DNA of 64,000 nt from Lentzea albidocapillata subsp. violacea (GTDB lineage Bacteria; Actinomycetota; Actinomycetes; Mycobacteriales; Pseudonocardiaceae). The notes under the pieces were generated by a model. It saw only the letters and a program-made list of their open reading frames with translations. It had not been told where the DNA came from and searched no databases. A program made the position numbers and the translations under genes. Positions 40,894 to 49,378 of the stretch are shown in pieces (position 1 is the first letter of the stretch; each line of letters begins with the position of its first letter). The DNA is taken from the NCBI RefSeq assembly GCF_900100275.1, contig NZ_FNET01000012.1, positions 124,001 through 188,000 on the forward strand, in the 5' to 3' direction.

Positions 40894-42744
40894 TCAGAGC
40901 ACAATCCGCACCCTGTACTCGGTGAGCCAGGCGTCGAGCTGGAGGACCATCTCCATGCTTGCCCGTTCGACCCACGCGAAAGCTCCCCGTGGCGCACTTT
41001 CCGCACTCATCGCCGCTTTGACCGCTGCCTGGTCCAGCAGTGGGGCGACCACGGCGCCCGAATCCGAGGCGAGTTCCGCGAATCGGGCACGCACCACCTC
41101 TCCATAGCGAACGTCCTGCGTCGTGGGGTAGGCGCTCTTGCGCCGTTCGAGCACGGGCTGCGGCAGCAGATCGGCCACGGCGGCACGGAGAAGGCTCTTC
41201 TCCCGCTCATTCACCCGCTTCAACTCGGCCGGCACGTTGTACACGTACTCGACCAGCGCGCGGTCGCAGAACGGTGGCCTCAGTTGCACGCCCGCGGACA
41301 TGCTCAGCCGATCGGCGCGGTCGAGGTGGGTGGGCGCCCACCTGGTCAACGCGAGGTAGGTGACCTCGCGCGCACGCCGTTGCGCCGCGTCTTCATCCCC
41401 GAGCACCGGTACCTCGGCGAGCGCATCGCGGTAGTGCTGGTCCGCGTACCCGAGGAAGTCGAGTTGCCGGCGCAGAGAGAGATCGATCAGCGAACAACCA
41501 AGTCCCCCGACCGCAGCGTCGTGCCCACGTTCGAACGACACCCACGGAAATGTGGTGGTGTTGCTGTGTTTCGGGTCGTATGCCCAGAAATACCCGTTGA
41601 AGACCTCGTCGGCCGTTTCGCCGGACAGCACTGCCCGCACACCGCGATCACGCAGTGCTTCGAAGAAGAGGAGCAGCGAGACGTCCATGTCTCCCAGCGG
41701 TGAGGCCGCGTCCTGTCCGCGCATCGCCCGCGCGTGGGCTCCCGGATCGGCGATGAGATCCGTGTCGAGCAGGATCTCCTCGTGGCGCGTCCCGACGTGG
41801 TCGGCGACCATCCACGCAAACGGCGAGTCGGGGGTCGCCCGCATCGTCGGGTGCGGCTCGAACTTCTCCGCGTAGCCGACGAAGCTGAGCGAGTAGGTCG
41901 CGAGATCGCCGCGCGCCTGGTGCGCCAGCGCAGTCAGTGCGCTCGAGTCGACGCCGCCGGAGAGCATGCACGCCATTCGCGGATCACCGCCGACGTGTCC
42001 CGCGACGGAGTCCGCCAGCAGTGCACGCACCCGCTCGACCGTCGTGGGCAGGTCGTCGGCGTGCCGCCACGCGGCGAGGGTCCAGTACCTGTGCTCCGTC
42101 ATCGCCCGGCCGTCGACGACCACCGCGTGTCCCGGCCGCACCTCGCGGAGGCCGCGGAACACCGACGTGCCGGGCATCTTGCCGTGGGCGAAGAGCTCAC
42201 GGAGACCGTCCTCGTCGACCTCCGCCGTGATACCGGGATGCGCGAGCACCGCCTTCGGCTCAGAACCGAACACCGCTCCCGTCGCGGTGACGGCGTAGGA
42301 CAGCGGCTTCACCCCGAGCCGGTCGCGGACCAGCACGAGCCTGCGCTCCCGCACGTCCCACAGCACCACTGCGAACATGCCCTCCAAGTGGGCGGCGAAG
42401 TCGACTCCCCAGGTCAGGTAGGCGCTGAGCACGACGTCGGCGACGCCGGCCGACCGCGCGTGCACGCCCGTACGGGACCGCAGTTCGGCGATGTTGGTGA
42501 TCGCCCCATCGATCATCAGCACCGCGACGGCCTGGTCGCCGTCGGTCGCGACGGCGGGCTGCGGGGAGCGGTCGGCGTCAACGGCTTCGAGCCTGCGGTG
42601 GGCCAGCGCGGCGTTGTGATCGGACCATCCGCCTGCCCCGTGCGGACCCCGGTGCGCCACCGCGTCGGCCATGGTCTCGGCGACTCGCCGTCCCTCTACG
42701 CCGACGCCTCGGCCGAAGTCGACCCACCCTGCCATGCCGCTCAT
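40894..42744 (-). CDS. asparagine-synthetase-like amide synthase (Cys2 replaced by Ser)
   Basis: The 616-residue protein has the AsnB two-domain layout: an N-terminal Ntn-glutaminase-like domain (about 1-200, with AHRGPHGAGGW and HRRLEAVD) and a C-terminal ATP-pyrophosphatase synthetase domain with SGGVDSSALT. The usual MCGIAGW start reads MSGMAGW here, so the nucleophilic Cys2 that hydrolyses glutamine is Ser (codon AGC). Relatives in aromatic clusters (PdmN, FdmV, OxyD) form amides on or for the polyketide. With Ser2 the enzyme probably uses free ammonia or an amino acid, as in beta-lactam synthetase, and not glutamine. Confidence 0.9.
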   Translation of the reverse strand: MSGMAGWVDFGRGVGVEGRRVAETMADAVAHRGPHGAGGWSDHNAALAHRRLEAVDADRSPQPAVATDGDQAVAVLMIDGAITNIAELRSRTGVHARSAGVADVVLSAYLTWGVDFAAHLEGMFAVVLWDVRERRLVLVRDRLGVKPLSYAVTATGAVFGSEPKAVLAHPGITAEVDEDGLRELFAHGKMPGTSVFRGLREVRPGHAVVVDGRAMTEHRYWTLAAWRHADDLPTTVERVRALLADSVAGHVGGDPRMACMLSGGVDSSALTALAHQARGDLATYSLSFVGYAEKFEPHPTMRATPDSPFAWMVADHVGTRHEEILLDTDLIADPGAHARAMRGQDAASPLGDMDVSLLLFFEALRDRGVRAVLSGETADEVFNGYFWAYDPKHSNTTTFPWVSFERGHDAAVGGLGCSLIDLSLRRQLDFLGYADQHYRDALAEVPVLGDEDAAQRRAREVTYLALTRWAPTHLDRADRLSMSAGVQLRPPFCDRALVEYVYNVPAELKRVNEREKSLLRAAVADLLPQPVLERRKSAYPTTQDVRYGEVVRARFAELASDSGAVVAPLLDQAAVKAAMSAESAPRGAFAWVERASMEMVLQLDAWLTEYRVRIVL

Positions 42745-43241
42745 GCGGGCTGTCCTTTCCTGATGTGGTGCGCCGGCTTCAGCGTGATCCCGATCAGGGC
42801 GAGCCCGTGGCTGGTCACGGCGGCGGCGGCGTCGGCGAGCGTCACCGGCCGGTCCGCGGGCACGATCAGCCCGAGCTTCCGCTCGGTCCCCTCCGGCCCA
42901 AGGGAGGTGATCAGCTTCAGATATCCGTCCGCGACCTCGGCCGCGGACTCGACCAGCTCGAACGTCGCCGGCGTGTGCGCGCCCCGCCAGGTCACGGCAC
43001 CGCTCAGTGCACCCGTGAAGTTGTGCCGCCACCGGGCGCTGGTCGCGACCACGAGCCGATCACCGATCTCGTGCACGCCCGCAGGCACGACGTAGTGACG
43101 GCCGCTGCGCCGGCCGGTGAAGTGCAGCAACGCGAGATGCGTCCGGGCCAGGACCGGATCGCCGACCGCGAGCATCATCCGCATCCGGTCGTTGACCGCG
43201 CGCTGGTCCGGTGCGGGTGGCCGCTTCCCGATCACGGTCAT
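42741..43241 (-). CDS. Ddn-like F420-dependent quinone/nitro reductase family
   Basis: This 166-residue protein has the Ddn/F420H2-quinone-reductase pattern: LLHFTGRRSGRHYVVPAGVHEIGDRLVVATSARWRHNF. The family uses deazaflavin F420 to reduce quinones or enones and occurs in several polyketide clusters. ATG 43241 and the stop overlap both neighbours by four bases, placing it in a tight three-gene operon with the DUF1772 and amide synthase genes. Confidence 0.8.
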   Translation of the reverse strand: MTVIGKRPPAPDQRAVNDRMRMMLAVGDPVLARTHLALLHFTGRRSGRHYVVPAGVHEIGDRLVVATSARWRHNFTGALSGAVTWRGAHTPATFELVESAAEVADGYLKLITSLGPEGTERKLGLIVPADRPVTLADAAAAVTSHGLALIGITLKPAHHIRKGQPA

Positions 43242-43693
43242 GGCGTCACCACACCGGTCGCCGTCACGGCCAAGGCGCACAACGCGAACCCGGTGCGCAG
43301 GCGGTGCCAGTGCCGCCACGCTCCGCGCGGATCGTCCCAGTCGTCCGGGACGTCACCGGCCGGCAACGCCTTGACCCTGCGGTTGATCGGCACGTTGCCC
43401 GTCTGCGAGACGACAGCGACCCCGAGCATCAGCACGGCGCCCGCGATGAACCACGCACGCCGCCAGGTCGTGCCGGAATCCAATACCAGCAACAACTCCG
43501 CGACCGCGGAGCCCACCACGACGAACGGCATGACCCGGTCGTAGTGGCGCCCCAGCAACTTGTGCGTCTGGACGTAGACCTCCGGCGTCATGCGCAGCAA
43601 CGCCGGCACGACGCTGATGGCGACCGCGAACATGACACCAGCGACAACTCCCGTTCCCACCAGGGCGAAAACGCTCAGCGCTTCCCTCACCAC
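43238..43693 (-). CDS. DUF1772 / anthrone-oxygenase-like membrane protein
   Basis: This 151-residue protein with about four transmembrane segments has the family motif GNVPINRRVKALP, followed by WRHWHRLRTGFAL. DUF1772 includes the anthrone oxygenases of fungal anthraquinone pathways, which turn anthrones into anthraquinones. Start is GTG 43693 (two GTG codons in tandem), preceded by GAAGGGGA. Together with the two ABM proteins it supplies a third possible quinone-forming activity. Confidence 0.75.
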   Translation of the reverse strand: MVREALSVFALVGTGVVAGVMFAVAISVVPALLRMTPEVYVQTHKLLGRHYDRVMPFVVVGSAVAELLLVLDSGTTWRRAWFIAGAVLMLGVAVVSQTGNVPINRRVKALPAGDVPDDWDDPRGAWRHWHRLRTGFALCALAVTATGVVTP

Positions 43694-43751
43694 GTCCCCT
43701 TCTCACCGGGATTGCTCGATGACTCGAAGCTCCCAGCGACACCTGGTGTCC

Positions 43752-43810
43752 TCCTGAAACGAAGCTGAACTCGGGCTGTCGCCTGCCCGTGCCTTCACCG
43801 GTTTTCGAGG
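43752..43810. promoter_or_regulatory. divergent promoter region with SARP-box-like repeats on both strands
   Basis: Rightward: TTCACCG (43794-43800) and TTCGAGG (43804-43810), 10 bp apart. Leftward: TTCAGCT (43769-43763) and TTCAGGA (43758-43752), 11 bp apart. The region separates the DUF1772 operon from FAD hydroxylase 3, which start at 43693 and 43864. Confidence 0.55.
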
Positions 43811-43863
43811 TCGGTGGGCAAATCTGCGGGAACAGACTCGGCGAGCACGAGCGGAGAGCACAG

Positions 43864-45408
43864 GTGTCTGACGAAGAGTTCCCGGTTCTCATCACCGGCG
43901 GGTGCATGGCTGGACTGTCGATGGCGTTGTTCCTGGCACAGCAGGGAGTTCGCTCGCTGCTGGTGGAACGGCACCCGTCGATCTCGCCTCACCCGAGGGC
44001 GCAGGCGGCCAGTCCCAGGACGATGGAGCTGCTCCGCCCGCTCGGGTTGGAGGATGAGGTGCGCGCCGCGGAGACGCCGAACGCGCGCTACGGCAACATC
44101 CTGCAGGTCTCGTCGCTCGCGGGTGACGAGCTCGGCGACTTCGACGGCCCGTTCCGGCACGAGACCAACGGCGCCAGCGCGACCGGGTGGACGCTCATCG
44201 GCCAGGACAGGCTCGAACCGATCCTGGCCGCGCGGGCCGCCGAGCTGGGCGCCGACCTCCGGTTCGGCACCGAGCTCGTGCGCCACCGGCAGGACGACGA
44301 CGGCGTGACCGCGGTCATCAGGGACGCTTCCGGCGAACGCACGGTCAGGGCCGGCTACCTGATTGCGGCGGACGGCAACCGCAGCTCGATTCGGGACGGT
44401 CTCGGCATCACGACCAGCGGCAGGGGTGTCCTCGGCCGCCAGATGATCATCCTGTTCCAGGCGGCGCTGCAGGACCACGTGCGAGGCAGGGAGTTCTTCC
44501 TCTGCTTCGTCAGCAACCCGCAGGTGCACGGCGTGCTCGGCCAGCTCGACGCCGACGCCGCGGGGCGATGGGTGCTGGCGCCCAGCCTGCAGCCGGGGCA
44601 GACCCACGAGGATTTCACCGACGCGGACTGCGTGGAGCTGGTGCGCGCGGCGGCAGGGGATCCCGGACTGGAGGTGGAGATCGAGAACGTCGACAGCTGG
44701 GAGATCGCGGAACGCGTCGCGGACGGCTTCCGCTCCGGCAGGGTGTTCCTGGTCGGGGACTCCGCTCACCTGATGCCTCCCACCGGCGGCTTCGGCGGGA
44801 ACCTGGGCGTCCAGGACGCGCACAACCTCGCCTGGAAACTCGCGCTCGTACTGCGCGGGGCAGCCGCCGCCGCCCTGCTGGACAGCTATGAGGCGGAGCG
44901 GCTGCCGATCGCGATCGCCGTCGCCGAGCAGGCCGTCATCCGGTACCTCCAGCGCAGCGGTCTCGACCAGGAGATCGCCGCGCGGCACCGTCCAGAATCG
45001 ACAGTCCTCTTCGGACACGTCTACGGCGCGGAGCCCGGCGCCGGCCTGGACGACCTGATCGAGGACCCGCTCCTGCAACGCGGCCTGCCCGGCACCCGCG
45101 CACCACACCTGGAGTCCTGCGGGGTGCACGACCTGATGCGGGGGAACTTCGTGCTCCTGACCGCGAACGGCGAGCGGTGGCGGTCCGCGGTGTCCACCGC
45201 CACCGCGGCTACCGGGATCGCGATCGACGCGCACTCGGTGGAGACCGACGAGTTCACCACCCGGTACGAGATCGGCGAGACGGGCGCGGTGCTGGTGCGG
45301 CCGGACGGGTTCGTCGCCTGGCGGTGGACCGAGCGGCCGGACGAGGCCGCGGCCGAGCTGACCGGAAGGCTCAGGCACGCCTGCGGGTTCGCCACCGCTC
45401 GCGTCTGA
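43864..45408 (+). CDS. FAD-dependent aromatic polyketide hydroxylase 3
   Basis: This 514-residue class A flavin monooxygenase has GGCMAGLSMALFLAQQG (GxxxxG form), AADGNRSSIRDG and GDSAHLMPPTGGFGGNLGVQ. The C-terminal LVRPDGFVAWRW closes a full polyketide hydroxylase. GTG 43864 follows GGAGAG; the open frame extends 25 codons upstream without homology. The gene ends inside the left arm of a large terminator palindrome. Confidence 0.9.
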   Translation: MSDEEFPVLITGGCMAGLSMALFLAQQGVRSLLVERHPSISPHPRAQAASPRTMELLRPLGLEDEVRAAETPNARYGNILQVSSLAGDELGDFDGPFRHETNGASATGWTLIGQDRLEPILAARAAELGADLRFGTELVRHRQDDDGVTAVIRDASGERTVRAGYLIAADGNRSSIRDGLGITTSGRGVLGRQMIILFQAALQDHVRGREFFLCFVSNPQVHGVLGQLDADAAGRWVLAPSLQPGQTHEDFTDADCVELVRAAAGDPGLEVEIENVDSWEIAERVADGFRSGRVFLVGDSAHLMPPTGGFGGNLGVQDAHNLAWKLALVLRGAAAAALLDSYEAERLPIAIAVAEQAVIRYLQRSGLDQEIAARHRPESTVLFGHVYGAEPGAGLDDLIEDPLLQRGLPGTRAPHLESCGVHDLMRGNFVLLTANGERWRSAVSTATAATGIAIDAHSVETDEFTTRYEIGETGAVLVRPDGFVAWRWTERPDEAAAELTGRLRHACGFATARV

Positions 45409-45467
45409 TCTGGACATCGAAAATGCCGCCCCAGCGTCCGGGGCGGCATTTTCGGTGTCCAGATCAG
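45405..45467. terminator. very large bidirectional terminator containing both stop codons
   Basis: The inner stem CGAAAATGCCGCCCC (45418-45432) pairs with 45440-45454 and the outer arm CTGATCTGGACA (45405-45416) with 45456-45467, 27 pairs in total with one mismatch. The stop codons of the two convergent hydroxylase genes fall at mirror positions in the outer arms. Confidence 0.9.
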
Positions 45468-47035
45468 TCTCGCGCGAGCACCTGCCGCAGAGCCGAACCC
45501 ACCGCCGCCGCGGAGAACACTCCCCTCCAGGCGACGAACCCGTCCGGCCGCACCAGCACCGCGTCACCCGCCCGCACCTGGTACTTTCCGGCGAACTCGC
45601 CGTGCGGATCCTCCAGGTCCGCCCCCACCCTCAGCGCGTCCAGCTCGACCCCGACCCGCGCCGCCTCGTCCCGTGCGCCCGCGACGTCGGTCTCGTAGCC
45701 GAACAGCACGAACCGCCGGCCGAACAGGTCCACCGTGGACGTTTCACCGGCGGCCGAACGCACCACGGCGTGCGGTGCCCGCGCGCCCGGCTGTGCCGAC
45801 GGTCGCAACGGATCCTCGAGCACCGCCGCGTCGAAGCCGTCGCCCGGCACGAAAGCACCCGCCGGATACCGGTACCCGTAGGTCATCACTGCCTCGGAGA
45901 CGAGCGCGCCCTCGACGTCCGCGAGCTCCTTGCCCTCGCGCACGGCGAACCGCAGCATCGCCTGGCGAACCGTCTCCTCCGCGACCGGCGCCCGCTCGTC
46001 GTGGTAGCTGCGCAGCAGATCAGGGCCCGCGGCGCCGCTGAGCACATGCGCGAGCTTCCAGGCCAGGTTGAACGCGTCCTGGATGCCGGTGCTCGCACCG
46101 AACGCGCCGGTCGGCGGCATCACGTGCGCCGCGTCGCCCGCGACGAAGACCCTGCCCAGGCTGAACCGGTCCGCGACCCTGGCCGCGATGTCCCACGGGG
46201 CCAGGTCGTTGGACTCGATCTCCACCTGCAGGTCCTCGTCGCCCACCGCGGCGCGGACCAGTTCGGTGCAGCGCTGCTCGTCGAAGTCCTCCGCGGACTG
46301 GCCCCGCTCGGGAAAGAACGAGATGTTGAGGACCCAGCGCTTCTCGTTGTCGATGGGGATGAGCGTTCCGCGCATCCGCTCGTTGTTGACGTAGGCGGCG
46401 ATGACCTTCCGGCCGCGCAGCGCGTCCCGCAGGTCCGCGGTGAAGAAGACGCTGACGAGGCTGGTCATCGTGCCCGTGCCGTGGTGGGGGATGCCGAGCA
46501 TGCCGCGGACCGGGCTGCGGCTGCCGTCCGCCGCGATCACGTACCGCGCACGCACCCGCCGGACGGCACCGGTGGCGAGGTCGGTCACCGTGGCGACGAC
46601 GCCGTCCCCGGCCTCCTCGACCGCGTCCACCCGGTGGTGGAAGCGGACGTCGGCGCCCGCCTCGACGGCCCGCCGCCGGAGCACCGGCTCCAGCTGGTTC
46701 TGGTCGATCAGCGTCCACTGGGTGGGGCTGATCTTCCTGATGTCCTCCGGTGACGCGCTCGGCATCCGCACCCGTTCCTCGCCCGCGAGGGTGTGGACGT
46801 GCACGAGGTCGGTGTTGCCGGAGATCGGCGACCGCGCGGCCCGCACGCGATCCTCGATGCCGGCCGCGCGGAACAGTTCCATCGTGCGCGGGTTGATGGC
46901 CCGCGCCTTCGGATGCGCCGACGTGTCCTGATGGCGTTCGACGAGCAGGACCGGGACGTCGTACCAGGCGAGGAACATCGCGGCGGCGAGGCCGGTCGGT
47001 CCGCCGCCGATGACGAGCACCTCCACGTCGTCCAT
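45464..47035 (-). CDS. FAD-dependent aromatic polyketide hydroxylase 4
   Basis: This 523-residue enzyme has GGGPTGLAAAMFLAW, AADGSRSPVRGM and GDAAHVMPPTGAFGASTGIQ, plus the terminal LVRPDGFVAWRG. It is the closest by eye to hydroxylase 2. The ATG at 47035 shares its first base with the methyltransferase stop (TGATG), so both are coupled. The four hydroxylases together could account for several ring hydroxylations or for oxidative ring cleavage and rearrangement. Confidence 0.9.
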   Translation of the reverse strand: MDDVEVLVIGGGPTGLAAAMFLAWYDVPVLLVERHQDTSAHPKARAINPRTMELFRAAGIEDRVRAARSPISGNTDLVHVHTLAGEERVRMPSASPEDIRKISPTQWTLIDQNQLEPVLRRRAVEAGADVRFHHRVDAVEEAGDGVVATVTDLATGAVRRVRARYVIAADGSRSPVRGMLGIPHHGTGTMTSLVSVFFTADLRDALRGRKVIAAYVNNERMRGTLIPIDNEKRWVLNISFFPERGQSAEDFDEQRCTELVRAAVGDEDLQVEIESNDLAPWDIAARVADRFSLGRVFVAGDAAHVMPPTGAFGASTGIQDAFNLAWKLAHVLSGAAGPDLLRSYHDERAPVAEETVRQAMLRFAVREGKELADVEGALVSEAVMTYGYRYPAGAFVPGDGFDAAVLEDPLRPSAQPGARAPHAVVRSAAGETSTVDLFGRRFVLFGYETDVAGARDEAARVGVELDALRVGADLEDPHGEFAGKYQVRAGDAVLVRPDGFVAWRGVFSAAAVGSALRQVLARD

Positions 47036-48063
47036 CACCTGGCTCCGATCACGAGCGTGTGGGTGTCGAGCATCGGTTCCTCGGTGGTCGAGGTGAAGCC
47101 CGCCGCACGCAGCCACGAGCGGCAGTCACCGACGCGGTACTCCGAACCGTGCGCGCTGACGAGCTTCATGTGCAGGCTGCTCATCAGGCGCTCCGGATCG
47201 CTGCGATCGTCGTCGATCATCCGGTCGTAGATCAGGACACGTCCTCCCGGACGCACCGCGTCGAACACCCGCGTCAGCAGCGCCACTCGTTGCCCGTCGT
47301 CGAAGCCGTGCAGGATGTGGCCGAGCACGACCACGTCCGCGACGGGCAGCGGGTCGGTGAGGAAGTCGCCGCCGGCGAAGCCGATCCGGCCGGTCAGGCC
47401 GAGCCTGCCGATGTGCTCGTCGAACAGTTCGCTGGTCCGCGGCAGGTCGAAGCACGTCGCATCGAGGTGCGGATGGGCACGGACGAGCACCGCGGCGAGG
47501 TTGCCCCGGGCACCACCCAGGTCGACGAAGGACGAGTACCCGCTCCAGTCGATCCGTCCGGCGAGCTCGGCGCCCATCCGGTCGGAGTAGGCGTCGAGAC
47601 CGGAGAGGAACCGCTTCATCCGCTCCGGGTCGGAGTGCTCCTCGCCCACGAAGCCGCCCTTGTCAGGGTCCAGCCGCTGCGGGTCACCGGTGCGCAGGGC
47701 GTCGGTCAGCCTGCTCCAGGTCTGGTAGAAGGTCTGGTCGGTGAGCTCGACGAAGCCGCCGAGGTATCCGTCCCTGTCCCTGACCAGGTATGCGTCCGCC
47801 AATGGGCCGTTGCGGTAGCGGTCACCGTCGCGGTGCAGCAGTCCGAGGCCTGCGAGGGCGTCGAGGAAGTCCTCCGCGAGTCGCTCGTGCACGCCGACAC
47901 CGGCCGCGATGGCCCCTGAGTCGGCGGCGCCGTCCGCGAGGAAGGTGAACACGCCGAGTTGCACGGCGCTCTGGAGCACCCGCGCGGAGCAGTCGGCGAT
48001 CGTCATCTTGATCAGCGGCCCCGGACTGATGCCCGGCACGGCCACGTCGTTCGTCGTTGTCAC
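47035..48063 (-). CDS. SAM-dependent O-methyltransferase (DnrK/TcmN-C type)
   Basis: This 342-residue two-domain methyltransferase has an N-terminal winged-helix dimerisation domain and a C-terminal SAM domain with FVDLGGARGNLAAVL, TCFDLPRT and LGHILHGFDDGQ. This is the plant COMT-like class that methylates phenols of aromatic polyketides. It heads a two-gene operon with hydroxylase 4. Confidence 0.88.
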   Translation of the reverse strand: MTTTNDVAVPGISPGPLIKMTIADCSARVLQSAVQLGVFTFLADGAADSGAIAAGVGVHERLAEDFLDALAGLGLLHRDGDRYRNGPLADAYLVRDRDGYLGGFVELTDQTFYQTWSRLTDALRTGDPQRLDPDKGGFVGEEHSDPERMKRFLSGLDAYSDRMGAELAGRIDWSGYSSFVDLGGARGNLAAVLVRAHPHLDATCFDLPRTSELFDEHIGRLGLTGRIGFAGGDFLTDPLPVADVVVLGHILHGFDDGQRVALLTRVFDAVRPGGRVLIYDRMIDDDRSDPERLMSSLHMKLVSAHGSEYRVGDCRSWLRAAGFTSTTEEPMLDTHTLVIGAR

Positions 48064-48121
48064 GTTTCTTCCGCCCTCCGTTCATCTCAACGGGGACGCT
48101 AGATGTCACGCCTGGTAGTGG

Positions 48122-48138
48122 CCTCGAAACGGTCTGAA
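48122..48138 (-). promoter_or_regulatory. SARP-box-like repeat at the methyltransferase promoter
   Basis: On the minus strand TTCAGAC and TTCGAGG lie 10 bp apart (48138-48122), about 59 bp before the methyltransferase start. It is the last cluster-type signal before core genes resume. Confidence 0.55.
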
Positions 48139-48143
48139 ACCGG

Positions 48144-49004
48144 TCAGCCGTGGCGTTCCCTGCGGGCCAGCTCGCCCCAGAACTCACGCAGCGTCTCGTA
48201 ACGCAGCGCGACCTCCTCGGCGTCGTCCGCTTCGAGGGCGTCGACGATGGCGTTCACGTCGGCCGCCGAGGTGTCCTCCAGCAGGTCCTTGTCGCCCAGC
48301 AGCTGCACCAGGCCGCCGTAGTCGAGCTCGACGGCCGAGTGCGGGTGGAAGTGCTCCAGCCAGCGGCCCGTGTCGGCGAGGACCTTGGCCGGCCCGTCGT
48401 CGCCCAGCGAACGCTTCACGACCTTGAGCGCCCGCGCGATCCGCCGCCTGGCGTCGGCCATGGCCACCCGCCACGACACCTGGCGCTCCGGGTCGTCCTG
48501 GGCGCTGGCCAGCACCACGCGGCGCTGGGCGGGGTCGACGAGGACGAACCACGGCAGCGGGATCGTCCAGGTCGTGGAGATCACGTGGACCGCGCCCGCG
48601 GAGAGTTCGGCCATCACGGCGGACGCGCGCGCTCGGACCGTTTCCGACGAGAGGCTGAGGGCCTCGTCCTGCAGGATCGCCGGCGCGGAGGCCAGGAAGC
48701 CCACCAGAGCGGCGGCGGAACGGGCCCGGAGGTCGAGCGGACAGACGAGTGGGCCGGGACCGACACGGGCGGCTTCGGAGGTCGGAACCTCGGCCGGACT
48801 GATCGTCATCACGTCGGACGACTCGCCCGGGAGGAGCTTTTGTCCCAACTGTGATCGCAACCACAGCTCTCGTTCCCGGTCTCCTACCTCCGACCGGGGG
48901 ACAGGGCCCGCTTCCAGGGCTTTTTCGACCTTGGAAGCTAGCGTTGCGTCCAACACCGATAACGGTTCGTACACCCGTAGGTAGGCGACGAACGGTCTTG
49001 GCAC
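48144..49004 (-). CDS. conserved actinobacterial hypothetical protein
   Basis: This 286-residue soluble protein begins MPRPFVAYLRVYEPLSVLD and includes PLPWFVLVDPAQRRVVL and a WLEHFHPHSAVELDYGGLVQLL segment. I do not recognise a catalytic motif. It diverges from DUF3073, and I recall similar proteins beside DUF3073 genes in other actinobacteria, so it probably belongs to the core genome, not the cluster. Confidence 0.75.
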   Translation of the reverse strand: MPRPFVAYLRVYEPLSVLDATLASKVEKALEAGPVPRSEVGDRERELWLRSQLGQKLLPGESSDVMTISPAEVPTSEAARVGPGPLVCPLDLRARSAAALVGFLASAPAILQDEALSLSSETVRARASAVMAELSAGAVHVISTTWTIPLPWFVLVDPAQRRVVLASAQDDPERQVSWRVAMADARRRIARALKVVKRSLGDDGPAKVLADTGRWLEHFHPHSAVELDYGGLVQLLGDKDLLEDTSAADVNAIVDALEADDAEEVALRYETLREFWGELARRERHG

Positions 49005-49177
49005 GTGTGCATCCTTCCACGCGAGGGGGGCCGCGAGATTTGGCGGTACGTGTCACGCCTACCGCGTCGCGAGGAACCCCATCGGCACGGTACGGTAGTT
49101 ACCAGGAATCAGTTGTCGAGACGAGTGGGGCCGCCGTTCCCCCGGCCGCCCCCGTCCCTGTGCGAGGGGGTCGAGCC

Positions 49178-49366
49178 ATGGGGCGCGGCCGAGCTAAGGC
49201 CAAGCAGACGAAGGTCGCCAGGGAGCTCAAATACAGCTCTCATGAGACCGACTTCGCTGCGTTGCAGCGCGAGCTGTCAACTGACGAAGGGTCGCCGAAC
49301 GGGAGTGGTGGTGGCGATGAGCCACACGACGACCCGTACGACGACTACGACGATTACCGTCGCTGA
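49178..49366 (+). CDS. DUF3073 family protein
   Basis: This 62-residue, highly charged protein begins MGRGRAKAKQTKVARELKYS, the DUF3073 signature, and ends in an acidic DDPYDDYDDYRR tail. It is widespread and conserved in actinobacteria (Rv0810c in M. tuberculosis, near purM), function unknown. ATG 49178 follows GAGGGGG. Confidence 0.92.
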   Translation: MGRGRAKAKQTKVARELKYSSHETDFAALQRELSTDEGSPNGSGGGDEPHDDPYDDYDDYRR

Positions 49367-49378
49367 ATTCAGCCTTCG

